Assembly: GCF_022803015.1 (NCBI RefSeq)
Contig: NZ_JAFKON010000003.1
Location: 310,001-374,000, forward strand
Source of the DNA: Arthrobacter humicola
GTDB taxonomy: Bacteria; Actinomycetota; Actinomycetes; Actinomycetales; Micrococcaceae
Reading direction: 5' to 3'
DNA length: 64,000 bases
Positions 37,279 through 45,459 of the stretch are shown here, one piece after another (positions within the stretch are counted from its first letter, which is position 1; each line of letters starts with the position of its first letter). A program made the position numbers and the translations under genes. A model generated the notes under the pieces. The model was given only the letters and a program-made list of their open reading frames with translations, was not told the DNA's origin and made no database searches.

Positions 37279-40200
37279 TTACCCGCGCGCCAGCACGGCC
37301 GCCGTCGCCGGACCCTCGCCCGCGGCGCCCGTGGCGGCAGCCGCGGCTGCGGCGTCCAGGTCCAGTCTGGTGTCCGCGGCGTCGATATCGTCCGGGTTGT
37401 GGGTGACCAGGACAACGGTCCGGTCGCGCAGCCCGTCGCGCAATTCGGCGAGCATGAGCCTGCCTGACTCAGCATCGAGGTGCGCAGTCGGTTCATCGAG
37501 CAGGATGACGTCGGCCCCGGTCATGAGCGTGCGCGCAACGGCCAGGCGCGTACGCTCTCCGCCGCTGAGGAAGGCCCCGCCCGGGCCGATCCGGGTGTCC
37601 AGGCCGTCCTCAAGCCGGGCCAGCATCGGGCCGAGTCCGACCGCGTCGAGGGAAGCCCGCAGCTGCTCGTCCCCGTTGGCCACCACGGCGCCGCCGGGTC
37701 CACGCTGCGCACTGGCCGTACCGGCGGGAGCCGGCTCCGGCCGCGCCAGGAGAAGGTTGCCGCGGATGGTCGAGTCGAACAGGTGTGCCTCCTGCGGGCA
37801 CCAGGCGGCGCGTCCGCTCAGGTACAGGTGGCCGCCGGCCGCCGGCAGGAACCCCAGGACCGTGGCCAGGAGGGTCGACTTGCCGGAGCCGGAGGCGCCG
37901 GTGACGGCCAGCCAGCGCCCGGGGCCGGCCTCGGCCGTGAGTCCGCTGAAGACATTTCCGCCGCCAGGCCACGCGGCAGCGAGGTCCACGAGTTCAATCC
38001 CCGGCCGGCCGCCGGGCCGCGAAGCCACGGGCACCAGTCCGCCCGTTGCGGCGCCGCCGTCCGCGTCACTGTTCGCCCCCGCCTCCAGGACTCCTGCCGC
38101 GCTGATCCGCCGCATCACGGCGCGGAGCGCGGGATACTGCCGCACGGCCGTGGTGATGGCCGCGTAAGGGTCCACCAGGGCCAGCTGCACGAGGACGACG
38201 ACGGCAACAGTCTCCGGTTCGACCACGCCGCTCAGGGCGAGCGGGGCGGCCAGCACGGCGCTGGCCAGGGCGGCCACGGCACAGGCCAGGACGGTCAGGG
38301 CCTGGCCGAGACCCTCCGCCCATGCCGACCGCTGTGAGGCTGCCGTCGCGGCCCGGTCCGCCCGGCCAATCGCAGCGAGCACGGGGGCGCTGACGCCGTT
38401 CGCGTGCAGTTCTGCGCGGGCGTCCAGGGCAGCGGCAACGTGTCGGAGCACACCGGAGCGGAGGTTTTGTTCGGTGCCGGCGGACATGCGGTCGGCGGCC
38501 AACGCCAGGGCGGGGGCAACGACAATGCTCAGCAGCGCTGCCGCGGCCACGGCAGGCAGCGCAGCGGGAAGCAGCAGCCCGATTCCGGCCACTGCGGCCG
38601 CGGCGACAGCGATGGCGGTCACGGGCGGCAGCACGACGCGGGGCAAAAGTTCGCGGACCGTGTCGACGTCGTCCACCACCGTGCCGAGTACGTTGCCGCC
38701 CTGCAGGAGCCGGCGCAGGGACAGCGCACGGCGGCTCAGCGACTCCCAGAGCCGGCCCCGGAGCCGGGTCAAGGCGGCGAACACGGCATCGTGCAGCAGC
38801 AAACGCTCGGAGTACCGCAGGCACGCCCGGCCGACGCCGAAAAACCTCACGCCGACGATCGCGGTGAGCAGGTACAGGATGGGCGGCTGTTCACTGGCCC
38901 GGATGATGAGCCAGCCGGACAGCCCCGCGAGGGCGACGGCGAACAGGGCCGCCAACGTGCCTACGGCTCCGGCGGCGGCGAACCGGCCCTTGACCGGGGC
39001 CAGCAGGCGACGCAGCTGGGCAGGGACCGAACCGGACGGGCCGGCCGCGCCGGAGCCGGAGCCGGAGACGGAGCCGATTGAGCGGGCCGAACCGGCGGCC
39101 GCGGCAGGAGCGGTGCCGGTTTCGGGGCGGCCCGGAGCCGGATCCGGGGTCGGGCTTGGGGCCGGGCCCTGGCTGTGGCCCGGCGCCGCGGCGTCCACGA
39201 GGAAGGGCGCCCGGATAGCCGCCGCCCGCACGCCCGGCTCTCCCCCGGCGGATGCCGGCAGCGGCGGGACGAGGGCCGGAGGTTCACCGCCGTGGTGGCC
39301 GCCGGCGCCCGGCGTCACCGCGACGAGAGTGTCGGCAAGGTCCCGGGTGTGCCAGTCGTGCGCAACGAGCAGCACGGTGACCTTTCCGCGGAGCCCGGCG
39401 AGGGCCCGATTGACCAGTGTGGCCGATCCCCGGTCCAGATGGGCGGTGGGTTCATCCAGGAGCAGTACGCGGGCGCCGGCCTCGATCCTCGCCAGCCCGC
39501 GGGCCAGAGCAACCCGCCTCAGCTCCCCCGGGCTCAGCTCGGCAGGGTGCTTGGCCGCCAGGTGCCCCGCGCCCACGGCCGCCAGGCACCTCGCTGCCGC
39601 ATCGGCTTCCGCGCCCACGTCGGTGCCGGCGGCCTCGGTGCCGGCCGCGGCGTCGGCGGCGGCGGGAACGCCGAGATACAGCCGGATCTCGTCCAGCACC
39701 GTGGAGGCCACCATGACGGGGTGCTGTGGCACCCAGGCGACCTCCGCCGTCGTGAATCCTCCGAGGCGTCCGGACACGGCGGTCCCCGCGTCCGTCCCGA
39801 CGGTCCCGGAGAGGACTCCGAGCACGGTGCTCTTGCCGGCGCCGCTGGCACCGTCGAGTGCCGTGATCTGGCCGGCCGCGGCAGTGAAGCTCAACGGTCC
39901 GACCGCGGCGTCCGTGCGTCCGCCGAAGCGGACGGTCAGTCCGTCCACGGTGACGGCGGGCGGGCCGGCAGCAGGACCGGAGGCCGGCGTCGGATCCAGG
40001 TGTGCGGCTCCGGGGTCCGCGAGGACTGCTGTGGTTTCGGCGAGCGCTGCCCGGCCGTCGTCGCTGGCGTGGTGTGCGGTGCCGAGCTCCCGGAGCGGAA
40101 GGTAGCAGTCGGGAGCGAGGATGAGCGCAAGCAGCCCTGCCTCAAGCGCCATGTCGCCGTGGACCAGGCGGACGCCGATGAACACGGCGACGACCGCCAC

Positions 40201-40938
40201 GGAAATCGTCGAGATGAGCTCCAGGGCCAGGGCGGAGAGGAAGGCCGTGCGCAATGTCCCCATGGTCCGGGAACGATATTCCTCGGACATGTCCTCCAGC
40301 GCCTGGCGCTGGGCTGAGGCCCGGCCCAGGCCCACGAGGACGGGCAGGCCTTTGGCGAGCTCGAGCATGTGCCCGGAGAGCCGTGCCAGTGCGGACTGGG
40401 CGTCCCTGACACGTTCCTCGGTGTACCGCCCGATCAGGATCATGAACAGCGGCACCAGCGGCACCGTCAGCACGATCACCACGGCGCTGACCCAGTCGGC
40501 GAACAGGATGCGGGCGCCCAGCAGCAGCGGAATGGCCGCGCAGTTCACCAGCGCGGGCAGGAACTGGGTGTAGTAGCTATCCAGGGCATCCAGCCCCCGG
40601 GTTGCCAGCACGGCGAGGCCGCCGTCGGCGGGCCCGGCAGACCGCGTGCCGTTCCTGAGCGCCTGCTCCAGCAGTTGCGAGCGCAGCTCCTCCTTCACTC
40701 CGAGCGCCGCCCGGCGTGAGGCCACGGACTGGCCCCATACCGTCAGTGAGCGCAGCACTGCCCCCGCGGCGCCCAGAACCAGCTGGTCTGCCCAGGCGGG
40801 GTCATGAGCGGCGAGCCCGGCGAGCATCGAAGCCACGGCCTGCGCCATGAGCACGAGCGAGAGCGCCTCCAGGGCGGCAAGCAGTCCCAGCAGGTAGAGG
40901 GCGGAACGGGTCGAGGGGCCGGCGGGGAACGGTCTCAT
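37279..40938 (-). CDS. cydDC: fused thiol-reductant ABC exporter CydDC
   Basis: A 1219-aa single-chain ABC exporter needed for cytochrome bd assembly; CydDC exports cysteine/glutathione-type thiols or is heme-linked in other bacteria. The CydD half has Walker A GASGAGKST (about 367), a degenerate signature LSPGE and Walker B RVLLLDEPTAHLD. A linker of about 100 residues rich in Pro/Ala/Ser/Gly follows. The CydC half has GASGSGKST (about 1020), LSGGE and VILLDEPTAHLD. The start MRPFPAGP lies 8 bp after the cydB stop with GAAGGA 12 nt upstream. The open frame continues into cydB but is not coding there. Confidence 0.92.
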   Translation of the reverse strand: MRPFPAGPSTRSALYLLGLLAALEALSLVLMAQAVASMLAGLAAHDPAWADQLVLGAAGAVLRSLTVWGQSVASRRAALGVKEELRSQLLEQALRNGTRSAGPADGGLAVLATRGLDALDSYYTQFLPALVNCAAIPLLLGARILFADWVSAVVIVLTVPLVPLFMILIGRYTEERVRDAQSALARLSGHMLELAKGLPVLVGLGRASAQRQALEDMSEEYRSRTMGTLRTAFLSALALELISTISVAVVAVFIGVRLVHGDMALEAGLLALILAPDCYLPLRELGTAHHASDDGRAALAETTAVLADPGAAHLDPTPASGPAAGPPAVTVDGLTVRFGGRTDAAVGPLSFTAAAGQITALDGASGAGKSTVLGVLSGTVGTDAGTAVSGRLGGFTTAEVAWVPQHPVMVASTVLDEIRLYLGVPAAADAAAGTEAAGTDVGAEADAAARCLAAVGAGHLAAKHPAELSPGELRRVALARGLARIEAGARVLLLDEPTAHLDRGSATLVNRALAGLRGKVTVLLVAHDWHTRDLADTLVAVTPGAGGHHGGEPPALVPPLPASAGGEPGVRAAAIRAPFLVDAAAPGHSQGPAPSPTPDPAPGRPETGTAPAAAAGSARSIGSVSGSGSGAAGPSGSVPAQLRRLLAPVKGRFAAAGAVGTLAALFAVALAGLSGWLIIRASEQPPILYLLTAIVGVRFFGVGRACLRYSERLLLHDAVFAALTRLRGRLWESLSRRALSLRRLLQGGNVLGTVVDDVDTVRELLPRVVLPPVTAIAVAAAAVAGIGLLLPAALPAVAAAALLSIVVAPALALAADRMSAGTEQNLRSGVLRHVAAALDARAELHANGVSAPVLAAIGRADRAATAASQRSAWAEGLGQALTVLACAVAALASAVLAAPLALSGVVEPETVAVVVLVQLALVDPYAAITTAVRQYPALRAVMRRISAAGVLEAGANSDADGGAATGGLVPVASRPGGRPGIELVDLAAAWPGGGNVFSGLTAEAGPGRWLAVTGASGSGKSTLLATVLGFLPAAGGHLYLSGRAAWCPQEAHLFDSTIRGNLLLARPEPAPAGTASAQRGPGGAVVANGDEQLRASLDAVGLGPMLARLEDGLDTRIGPGGAFLSGGERTRLAVARTLMTGADVILLDEPTAHLDAESGRLMLAELRDGLRDRTVVLVTHNPDDIDAADTRLDLDAAAAAAATGAAGEGPATAAVLARG

Positions 40939-40946
40939 CTGGGAAG

Positions 40947-41996
40947 TTAGTCCTTCGGTGCCAGCGCTTTGGCGGCGATCGCGGGAAGGAAGCTGTGCGC
41001 CTCCGGGATATGCGCTGCGCTCACCCGGCGCCGGAACACCCAGTACGTCCAGGCCTGGTACGCCAGGACCAGCGGCAGCCCGATGCAGGCCACAATGCTC
41101 ATCAGGCCCAGGGTGTAGTCCGAGGACGAGGCGTTGGAGACGGTGAGATTGAACGCGGGATCCAGCGTGGACGGAAGAACCACGGGGAAGGCGGCACCGA
41201 AGATGGAGGCGCTGCCGAGCAGGAGAAAGGCGCCCAGCGACATGAAGGCACGGCCTTCGGCCCCCTTGCGGGCGAAATTCCACGCCAGGACCGCGGCGAC
41301 GACGGCGGCGACCACGGCGGCGATGGTCCAGGCCTCGCCGCTGAGGAGCTGGAGGCTCACCGCCCAGCCGGCCATGGGCAGCAGCAGCACAGGCAGCAGC
41401 CGGACGAACCAGGCCCGCGCCCGGTGGCGTACCTCGCCGTCGGTCTTCAGCGCCAGGAACCCGAGACCGTGCAGGAGGGAGAATCCGACGACGGCGAGTC
41501 CGCCGAGCACGGCGTAACCGCTGAACCAGGCAAAGGGGCCGCCCTCGCGGTCGCCGTTGGCGTTCAGCGGCAGTCCCGTGGTGGTCAGGGCCAGTGCGGC
41601 GCCGACGCCGAAGGCCGCGACGAACGACCCTGCCGAGATGGCCCAGTCCCAGCGGGCGCGCCACCGGGGGTTGTCCACCTTGCCGCGGTATTCGAAGGCG
41701 ACCGCCCGGAAAATGAGCGCCACGAGAACCAGCAGGAGTGGCAGGTACAGGGCGGAGAAAAGCGAGGCGTACCAGAGCGGGAACGCCGCGAAGGTGGCGC
41801 CGCCGGCGGTCAGGAGCCAGACCTCGTTGCCGTCCCAGACCGGGCCGATCGTGTTGATCAGGACGCGGCGTTCGGTGTTGTTCCGGGCGAACCCCTTCAT
41901 CAGCATGCCGACGCCGAGGTCGAAGCCCTCGAGGAAGAGATAGCCCGTCCACAGCACCGCGATGGCAACGAACCAGATGGTGGGTAGCAGTTCCAT
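40947..41996 (-). CDS. cydB: cytochrome bd ubiquinol/menaquinol oxidase subunit II
   Basis: A 349-aa membrane subunit that supports CydA. The N-terminus MELLPTIWFVAIAVLWTGYLFLEGFDLGVGML is diagnostic for CydB, followed by ERRVLINTIGPVWDGNEVWLLTAGGA and about eight helices. It sits 62 bp after cydA and directly before cydDC, giving the operon order A, B, DC. It carries no heme ligands of its own, as expected. Confidence 0.95.
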   Translation of the reverse strand: MELLPTIWFVAIAVLWTGYLFLEGFDLGVGMLMKGFARNNTERRVLINTIGPVWDGNEVWLLTAGGATFAAFPLWYASLFSALYLPLLLVLVALIFRAVAFEYRGKVDNPRWRARWDWAISAGSFVAAFGVGAALALTTTGLPLNANGDREGGPFAWFSGYAVLGGLAVVGFSLLHGLGFLALKTDGEVRHRARAWFVRLLPVLLLPMAGWAVSLQLLSGEAWTIAAVVAAVVAAVLAWNFARKGAEGRAFMSLGAFLLLGSASIFGAAFPVVLPSTLDPAFNLTVSNASSSDYTLGLMSIVACIGLPLVLAYQAWTYWVFRRRVSAAHIPEAHSFLPAIAAKALAPKD

Positions 41997-42058
41997 GCTG
42001 AGAATCCTCTGCGTATTTTTCGTGTGGGTTGCTGGGTGGTGGGGTGCCGGGCGGGCGC

Positions 42059-43654
42059 CTAGTAGGCGAACGCCAGGACGTCGTCGTCGGGTTTGCCGGG
42101 ACCGCCCCGGGGGGTGTTGTCCTCGTTTTCGTCAACGGGGGCGTGGGCAAGTTCCGGCATGGCCGAGGCCACGCCGCCGCGGATGTACTTGACCAGGAGC
42201 TTGACCTCCACCACCAGCAGCACAGCATAGATGGAGGTCAGGACCACGAGGGAGGTCAGGATCTCTCCGGCCGAGACTCCCGGTGAGACAGCCGCGGCGG
42301 TGAACATGAAGACCTGGTCGATGCCGCTGGGGTCCGGGTTGGGGGCGACGACGAACGGCTGGCGGCCCATCTCGGTAAAGATCCAGCCCGCCGCGTTGGC
42401 ACCAAACGGTGCGAGGATCCCGAACACCGCCAAGCGCATGAGGCCGCGGGAGGCCGGCACGGTTCCCTTGCGGGTGGCCCACAGCGCCAGAAGGGCGGCG
42501 AGGGCGGCCACGCCGCCGAAGCCGATCATCATCCGGAAGCCCCAGTAGGTGACTTCCATGACGGGCACGTACTGGATTTGCTGTCCGGCGCGGTCGCCGT
42601 AGATGGGGTTGTCCGGCAGGGTAGTGCCGTACTTGTCCTGGTACTCGCCCAGCAGGCTGTTGACGCCCTTGACCTCCGTGGTGAAGTCGCCCTTGGCCAG
42701 GAAGGACAGGATGCCCGGGACCTCGATCACGGCCACGATGTCATCGCAGTTCTTGGCGCCGAGGTTGCCGACGCTGAGGACCGAGAAGCCGGTGCCATCA
42801 TGGCAGGCTGCCTCGGCGGCGGCCATCTTCATGGGCTGCTGCTCGAACATGAGCTTGCCCTGCAGATCTCCGGTGACGGCGGTGCCCGCGAAGGAAATCA
42901 TGGCGACGACGGCGCCGATCCTCAGCGAGCGGATCCAGACGGTGTGGTCGCTGCGGTCCCGGCCGAGGATGCCGGCGGCTTCGCCGGGGATCACCTTGCC
43001 GTCGGCCCCGATGGTGTCGATGCCGTCGTGGCGGCGGCGCCACAGGTGGTACCAGGCGATGCCGAGCAGGAACCCGCCGGCGACGGCGAGGGCACCGAAG
43101 AGAGTGTGGGGCACGGCGACCAGGGCCGTGTTGTTGGTGAAGACGGCCCACGCGTCGGTCATGACGGGGCGGCCGTTGACCATTTCGACGCCGACGGGGT
43201 GTTGCATCCAGCTGTTGGCCACGATGATGAAGTAGGCCGAGAAGACGGAGCCAATGACGGCGATCCAGAGGCAGGCCAGGTGGATGGCGGGCTTGAGCTG
43301 TTTCCAGCCGAAGATCCACAGGCCCAGGAAGGTTGACTCGACGAAGAACGCCAACAACGCTTCCAGGGCCAGCGGGGCGCCAAAGACGTCACCGACAAAG
43401 CGGCTGTACTCGCTCCAGGCCATGCCGAACTGGAACTCCTGCACGATTCCGGTGGCCACGCCCATGATGAAGTTGATCAGGAAGAGCTTGCCCCAGAATT
43501 TGGTCATGCGCAGATATTCGGGCTTGCCGGTACGGTACCAGAGCGTCTGGATCACAGCCACCACCAGCCCGAGGCCGATCGTGAGCGGCACCATCATGAA
43601 GTGGTAGACCGTGGTGATTCCGAATTGCCAGCGTGCGATTTCCAAGGCGTCCAA
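42059..43654 (-). CDS. cydA: cytochrome bd oxidase subunit I
   Basis: A 531-aa quinol oxidase subunit carrying hemes b558, b595 and d: high-affinity O2 reduction under low oxygen or stress. The heme ligand His18 in VYHFMMVPLTIGLG, the Q-loop segment GDLQGKLMFEQQPMKMAAAE and GRQPF are visible. Translation starts at TTG, giving MDALEIARWQFGITT, which aligns with the normal CydA N-terminus; AGGGA is upstream. Two BlaI-type palindromes lie 34-74 bp before the start, with TACACT as a plausible -10 inside one. Confidence 0.95.
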   Translation of the reverse strand: MDALEIARWQFGITTVYHFMMVPLTIGLGLVVAVIQTLWYRTGKPEYLRMTKFWGKLFLINFIMGVATGIVQEFQFGMAWSEYSRFVGDVFGAPLALEALLAFFVESTFLGLWIFGWKQLKPAIHLACLWIAVIGSVFSAYFIIVANSWMQHPVGVEMVNGRPVMTDAWAVFTNNTALVAVPHTLFGALAVAGGFLLGIAWYHLWRRRHDGIDTIGADGKVIPGEAAGILGRDRSDHTVWIRSLRIGAVVAMISFAGTAVTGDLQGKLMFEQQPMKMAAAEAACHDGTGFSVLSVGNLGAKNCDDIVAVIEVPGILSFLAKGDFTTEVKGVNSLLGEYQDKYGTTLPDNPIYGDRAGQQIQYVPVMEVTYWGFRMMIGFGGVAALAALLALWATRKGTVPASRGLMRLAVFGILAPFGANAAGWIFTEMGRQPFVVAPNPDPSGIDQVFMFTAAAVSPGVSAGEILTSLVVLTSIYAVLLVVEVKLLVKYIRGGVASAMPELAHAPVDENEDNTPRGGPGKPDDDVLAFAY

Positions 43655-43687
43655 GGCAGTCCCTACTTTTGGCTAGGTCGGAGCAAC

Positions 43688-43704
43688 TTCTACGTGGCGT
43701 AGAA
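43688..43704. promoter_or_regulatory. BlaI-type operator 1
   Basis: TTCTACGTGGCGTAGAA; the symmetry extends to 21 bp (43686-43706), perfect outside the central 3 bp. It lies in the predicted 5' leader of cydA, downstream of the -10. Confidence 0.75.
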
Positions 43705-43711
43705 GTGATTC

Positions 43712-43728
43712 TTCTACAGAGTGTAGAA
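43712..43728. promoter_or_regulatory. BlaI-type operator 2
   Basis: TTCTACAGAGTGTAGAA, perfect 7-bp arms around GAG, 24 bp from operator 1. It covers the candidate cydA -10 element, so binding would block initiation. Confidence 0.75.
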
Positions 43729-43841
43729 CACATCGTCGCTTCCCCGTAACTCAGACTCCCACGGCACGTCACGGCCTGCAATGGAAGAAAGCCCCTGTGC
43801 CGCCGCCCCGGGCCGGCGGCGCGACACGCCGGGCGGCCGTG

Positions 43842-43858
43842 TTCTACTTCATGTAGAA
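43842..43858. promoter_or_regulatory. BlaI-type operator 3 (repressor side)
   Basis: TTCTACTTCATGTAGAA, 6-bp arms around a 5-bp centre, 115 bp before the BlaI-like gene. It fits autoregulation of the repressor/protease pair. Confidence 0.75.
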
Positions 43859-43973
43859 AGAATGCGCAAAACACGGTAAATTTGTAAACGAAGTATTCAC
43901 ATACACCGCCCCGGCAGGCACCAGCAGTTTCCCAGCATGACGCCGGCGCGGCAGGCATAGAAGGATGTACGCA

Positions 43974-44360
43974 ATGGCAAGTCTCGGTGAACTGGAACGG
44001 GCAGTGATGGACCTGCTCTGGGCAGGCCAAGAAGCTGCGACAGCCAACACGCTGCGGGACCTCCTCGCACAAAGCACCCAGCCCCAGGACGGCAGCGCCG
44101 GACACGTGGGCAAAGACCTCGCGGTCACCACGGTGCTGACCGTACTCTCGCGCCTTGAGCGGAAGGGCCTGGTGGAACGCGAACGCGGCACCCGCCCGCA
44201 CCGCTACCAGGCCGTCTCGAGCCGTGCGGACCACACCGCGGAACTCATGCACGAGGTCCTCGGCTCCGCTCCGGACCGCGAAGCCGTCCTGGCCCGGTTC
44301 ATTGGTTCCGTCACGGATAACGAGGCAGAAACCCTGCGCAAGCTTTTGGGCCGCAGCTAG
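43974..44360 (+). CDS. BlaI/MecI/CopY family winged-helix repressor
   Basis: A 128-aa repressor. MASLGELERAVMDLLWAGQEAATANTLRDLL is the first helices of the BlaI winged helix-turn-helix, followed by the recognition helix in VTTVLTVLSRLERKGLVERERG and a C-terminal dimerisation helix. BlaI proteins bind palindromic TACA/TGTA-type operators and are released when an M56 protease cuts them; such a protease gene follows 6 bp later. The start is set by AGAAGGA 8 nt upstream; an ATG 9 nt earlier is less likely. It is divergent from cydA. Confidence 0.9.
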   Translation: MASLGELERAVMDLLWAGQEAATANTLRDLLAQSTQPQDGSAGHVGKDLAVTTVLTVLSRLERKGLVERERGTRPHRYQAVSSRADHTAELMHEVLGSAPDREAVLARFIGSVTDNEAETLRKLLGRS

Positions 44361-44366
44361 CGCCCG

Positions 44367-45356
44367 ATGTTCTGGACCTCATATTTTCTGGCGGTCCTGG
44401 CGATAGCATTGGCGTGGCCGGTGCCTATCCTCCTTTCCCGTGCCCAGTGGCCGGCCCGCTCCCCCTTCACTGCGATGCTGTTGTGGCAGGCGATCGCGCT
44501 GGCCGGTGGCCTGTCCATGATCGGCGCCATGCTCGTTTACGGGCTCGAGCCGGTCGGGGACAACCTGCTCTCCGGCCTGCGGGCGCTGGCTGGCATGGTC
44601 TTCCACAATGCCCCCACCACGGAACTGGGCTTCTGGCACATCTTTGCGCTCTCGGCCGCGGCCCTGCTGACGGCGCACCTGGTATTTACCCTGCTGCTGA
44701 CCTACTACAAGATCCAGCGCCAGCGCCGCCGCCACCGCGAGCTGCTGGACCTCCTGGCATCGCCGTCCTCCGACGGCCCGGGGACGATGGTCCTGAACGT
44801 GGACTCGCCTGTGGCGTACTGCCTGCCCGGCGGCGCACGGTCCGTGACGGTTCTCTCCGACGGCCTCATGGCCGCCCTGGAGCCCGATGAGTTGCGTGCC
44901 GTGCTGATTCACGAGAACGCCCACCTGAGCCAGCGCCACCACCTCCTGCTGTGGGCCTTCGCCGCGTGGCGCCAGGCGCTGCCGTGGCTGCCCACCACCC
45001 GGCTGGCGCAGGAGTCGGTCAACTCTCTGATCGAGATGCTGGCCGACGACGTCGCGCTCAAGACGGAGAGCAAGGCGACTCTGATCAGGGCGATTGCCAT
45101 TGTGGCCAGCGGGTCCCCGGCCACCCCCGCGGTGCGCCTGGCGTTCGGCGAGCCCGGCGTGGCCGACGGCGACCCCAGCCAGCCCGGCGCCACCGGAGGC
45201 AGTGGCTCGGCGGGTACGACGGCGTCACGCGTCAGCCGCCTGCTCTCGCCGCAGCCGCCGCTGTCGGAACCGCTGCGCGCCGCTGTCCTGGCCTGCTGCG
45301 TGCTGCTGCTGGCCGTGCCGACGGCCCTGCTGCTGGTCCCGGGCCTGCTCGGCTAA
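44367..45356 (+). CDS. M56 family metallopeptidase (BlaR1-like), without sensor domain
   Basis: A 329-aa membrane zinc protease. There are two N-terminal helix groups (residues 1-110, with LLWQAIALAGGLSMIGAMLVYG and FALSAAALLTAHLVFTLLL), then the catalytic HENAH near residues 180-184, a downstream glutamate/aspartate ligand region (IEMLADDVAL), and a last helix near the C-terminus. It lacks the penicillin-binding domain of BlaR1/MecR1, so its signal is not a beta-lactam. It is coupled to the BlaI-like gene and probably cleaves it. Confidence 0.9.
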   Translation: MFWTSYFLAVLAIALAWPVPILLSRAQWPARSPFTAMLLWQAIALAGGLSMIGAMLVYGLEPVGDNLLSGLRALAGMVFHNAPTTELGFWHIFALSAAALLTAHLVFTLLLTYYKIQRQRRRHRELLDLLASPSSDGPGTMVLNVDSPVAYCLPGGARSVTVLSDGLMAALEPDELRAVLIHENAHLSQRHHLLLWAFAAWRQALPWLPTTRLAQESVNSLIEMLADDVALKTESKATLIRAIAIVASGSPATPAVRLAFGEPGVADGDPSQPGATGGSGSAGTTASRVSRLLSPQPPLSEPLRAAVLACCVLLLAVPTALLLVPGLLG

Positions 45357-45459
45357 GTCCGGCCCCCTGGCAGTCCTGTCATCCGGCCCCGACGCCGGAC
45401 CGCCCCGCCACCGGAGCGGCGGAGCGGCCGGTTTCGCGCCAGGTTAGCCATCTGCGCCG

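Larger units (their letters stand above)
43655..43973. promoter_or_regulatory. divergent cydA / blaI-like control region
   Basis: This 319-bp stretch holds no gene. It contains three near-identical palindromes of the form TTCTAC-N5-GTAGAA: two before cydA and one before the repressor gene. A candidate cydA promoter reads TTACGG-N18-TACACT on the minus strand, with TACACT (43725-43720) inside the second site. The rest has no recognisable structure. Confidence 0.7.

Noticed and set aside
40939..42228. Upstream extension of the cydDC frame through cydB
   Set aside because: This stretch lies inside cydB and the start of cydDC is set by position after the cydB stop; the extra residues are a shadow frame.
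45357..45459. Terminator between the M56 and M28 genes
   Set aside because: The spacer is GC-rich with only weak, short complementarity; I could not identify a convincing stem.
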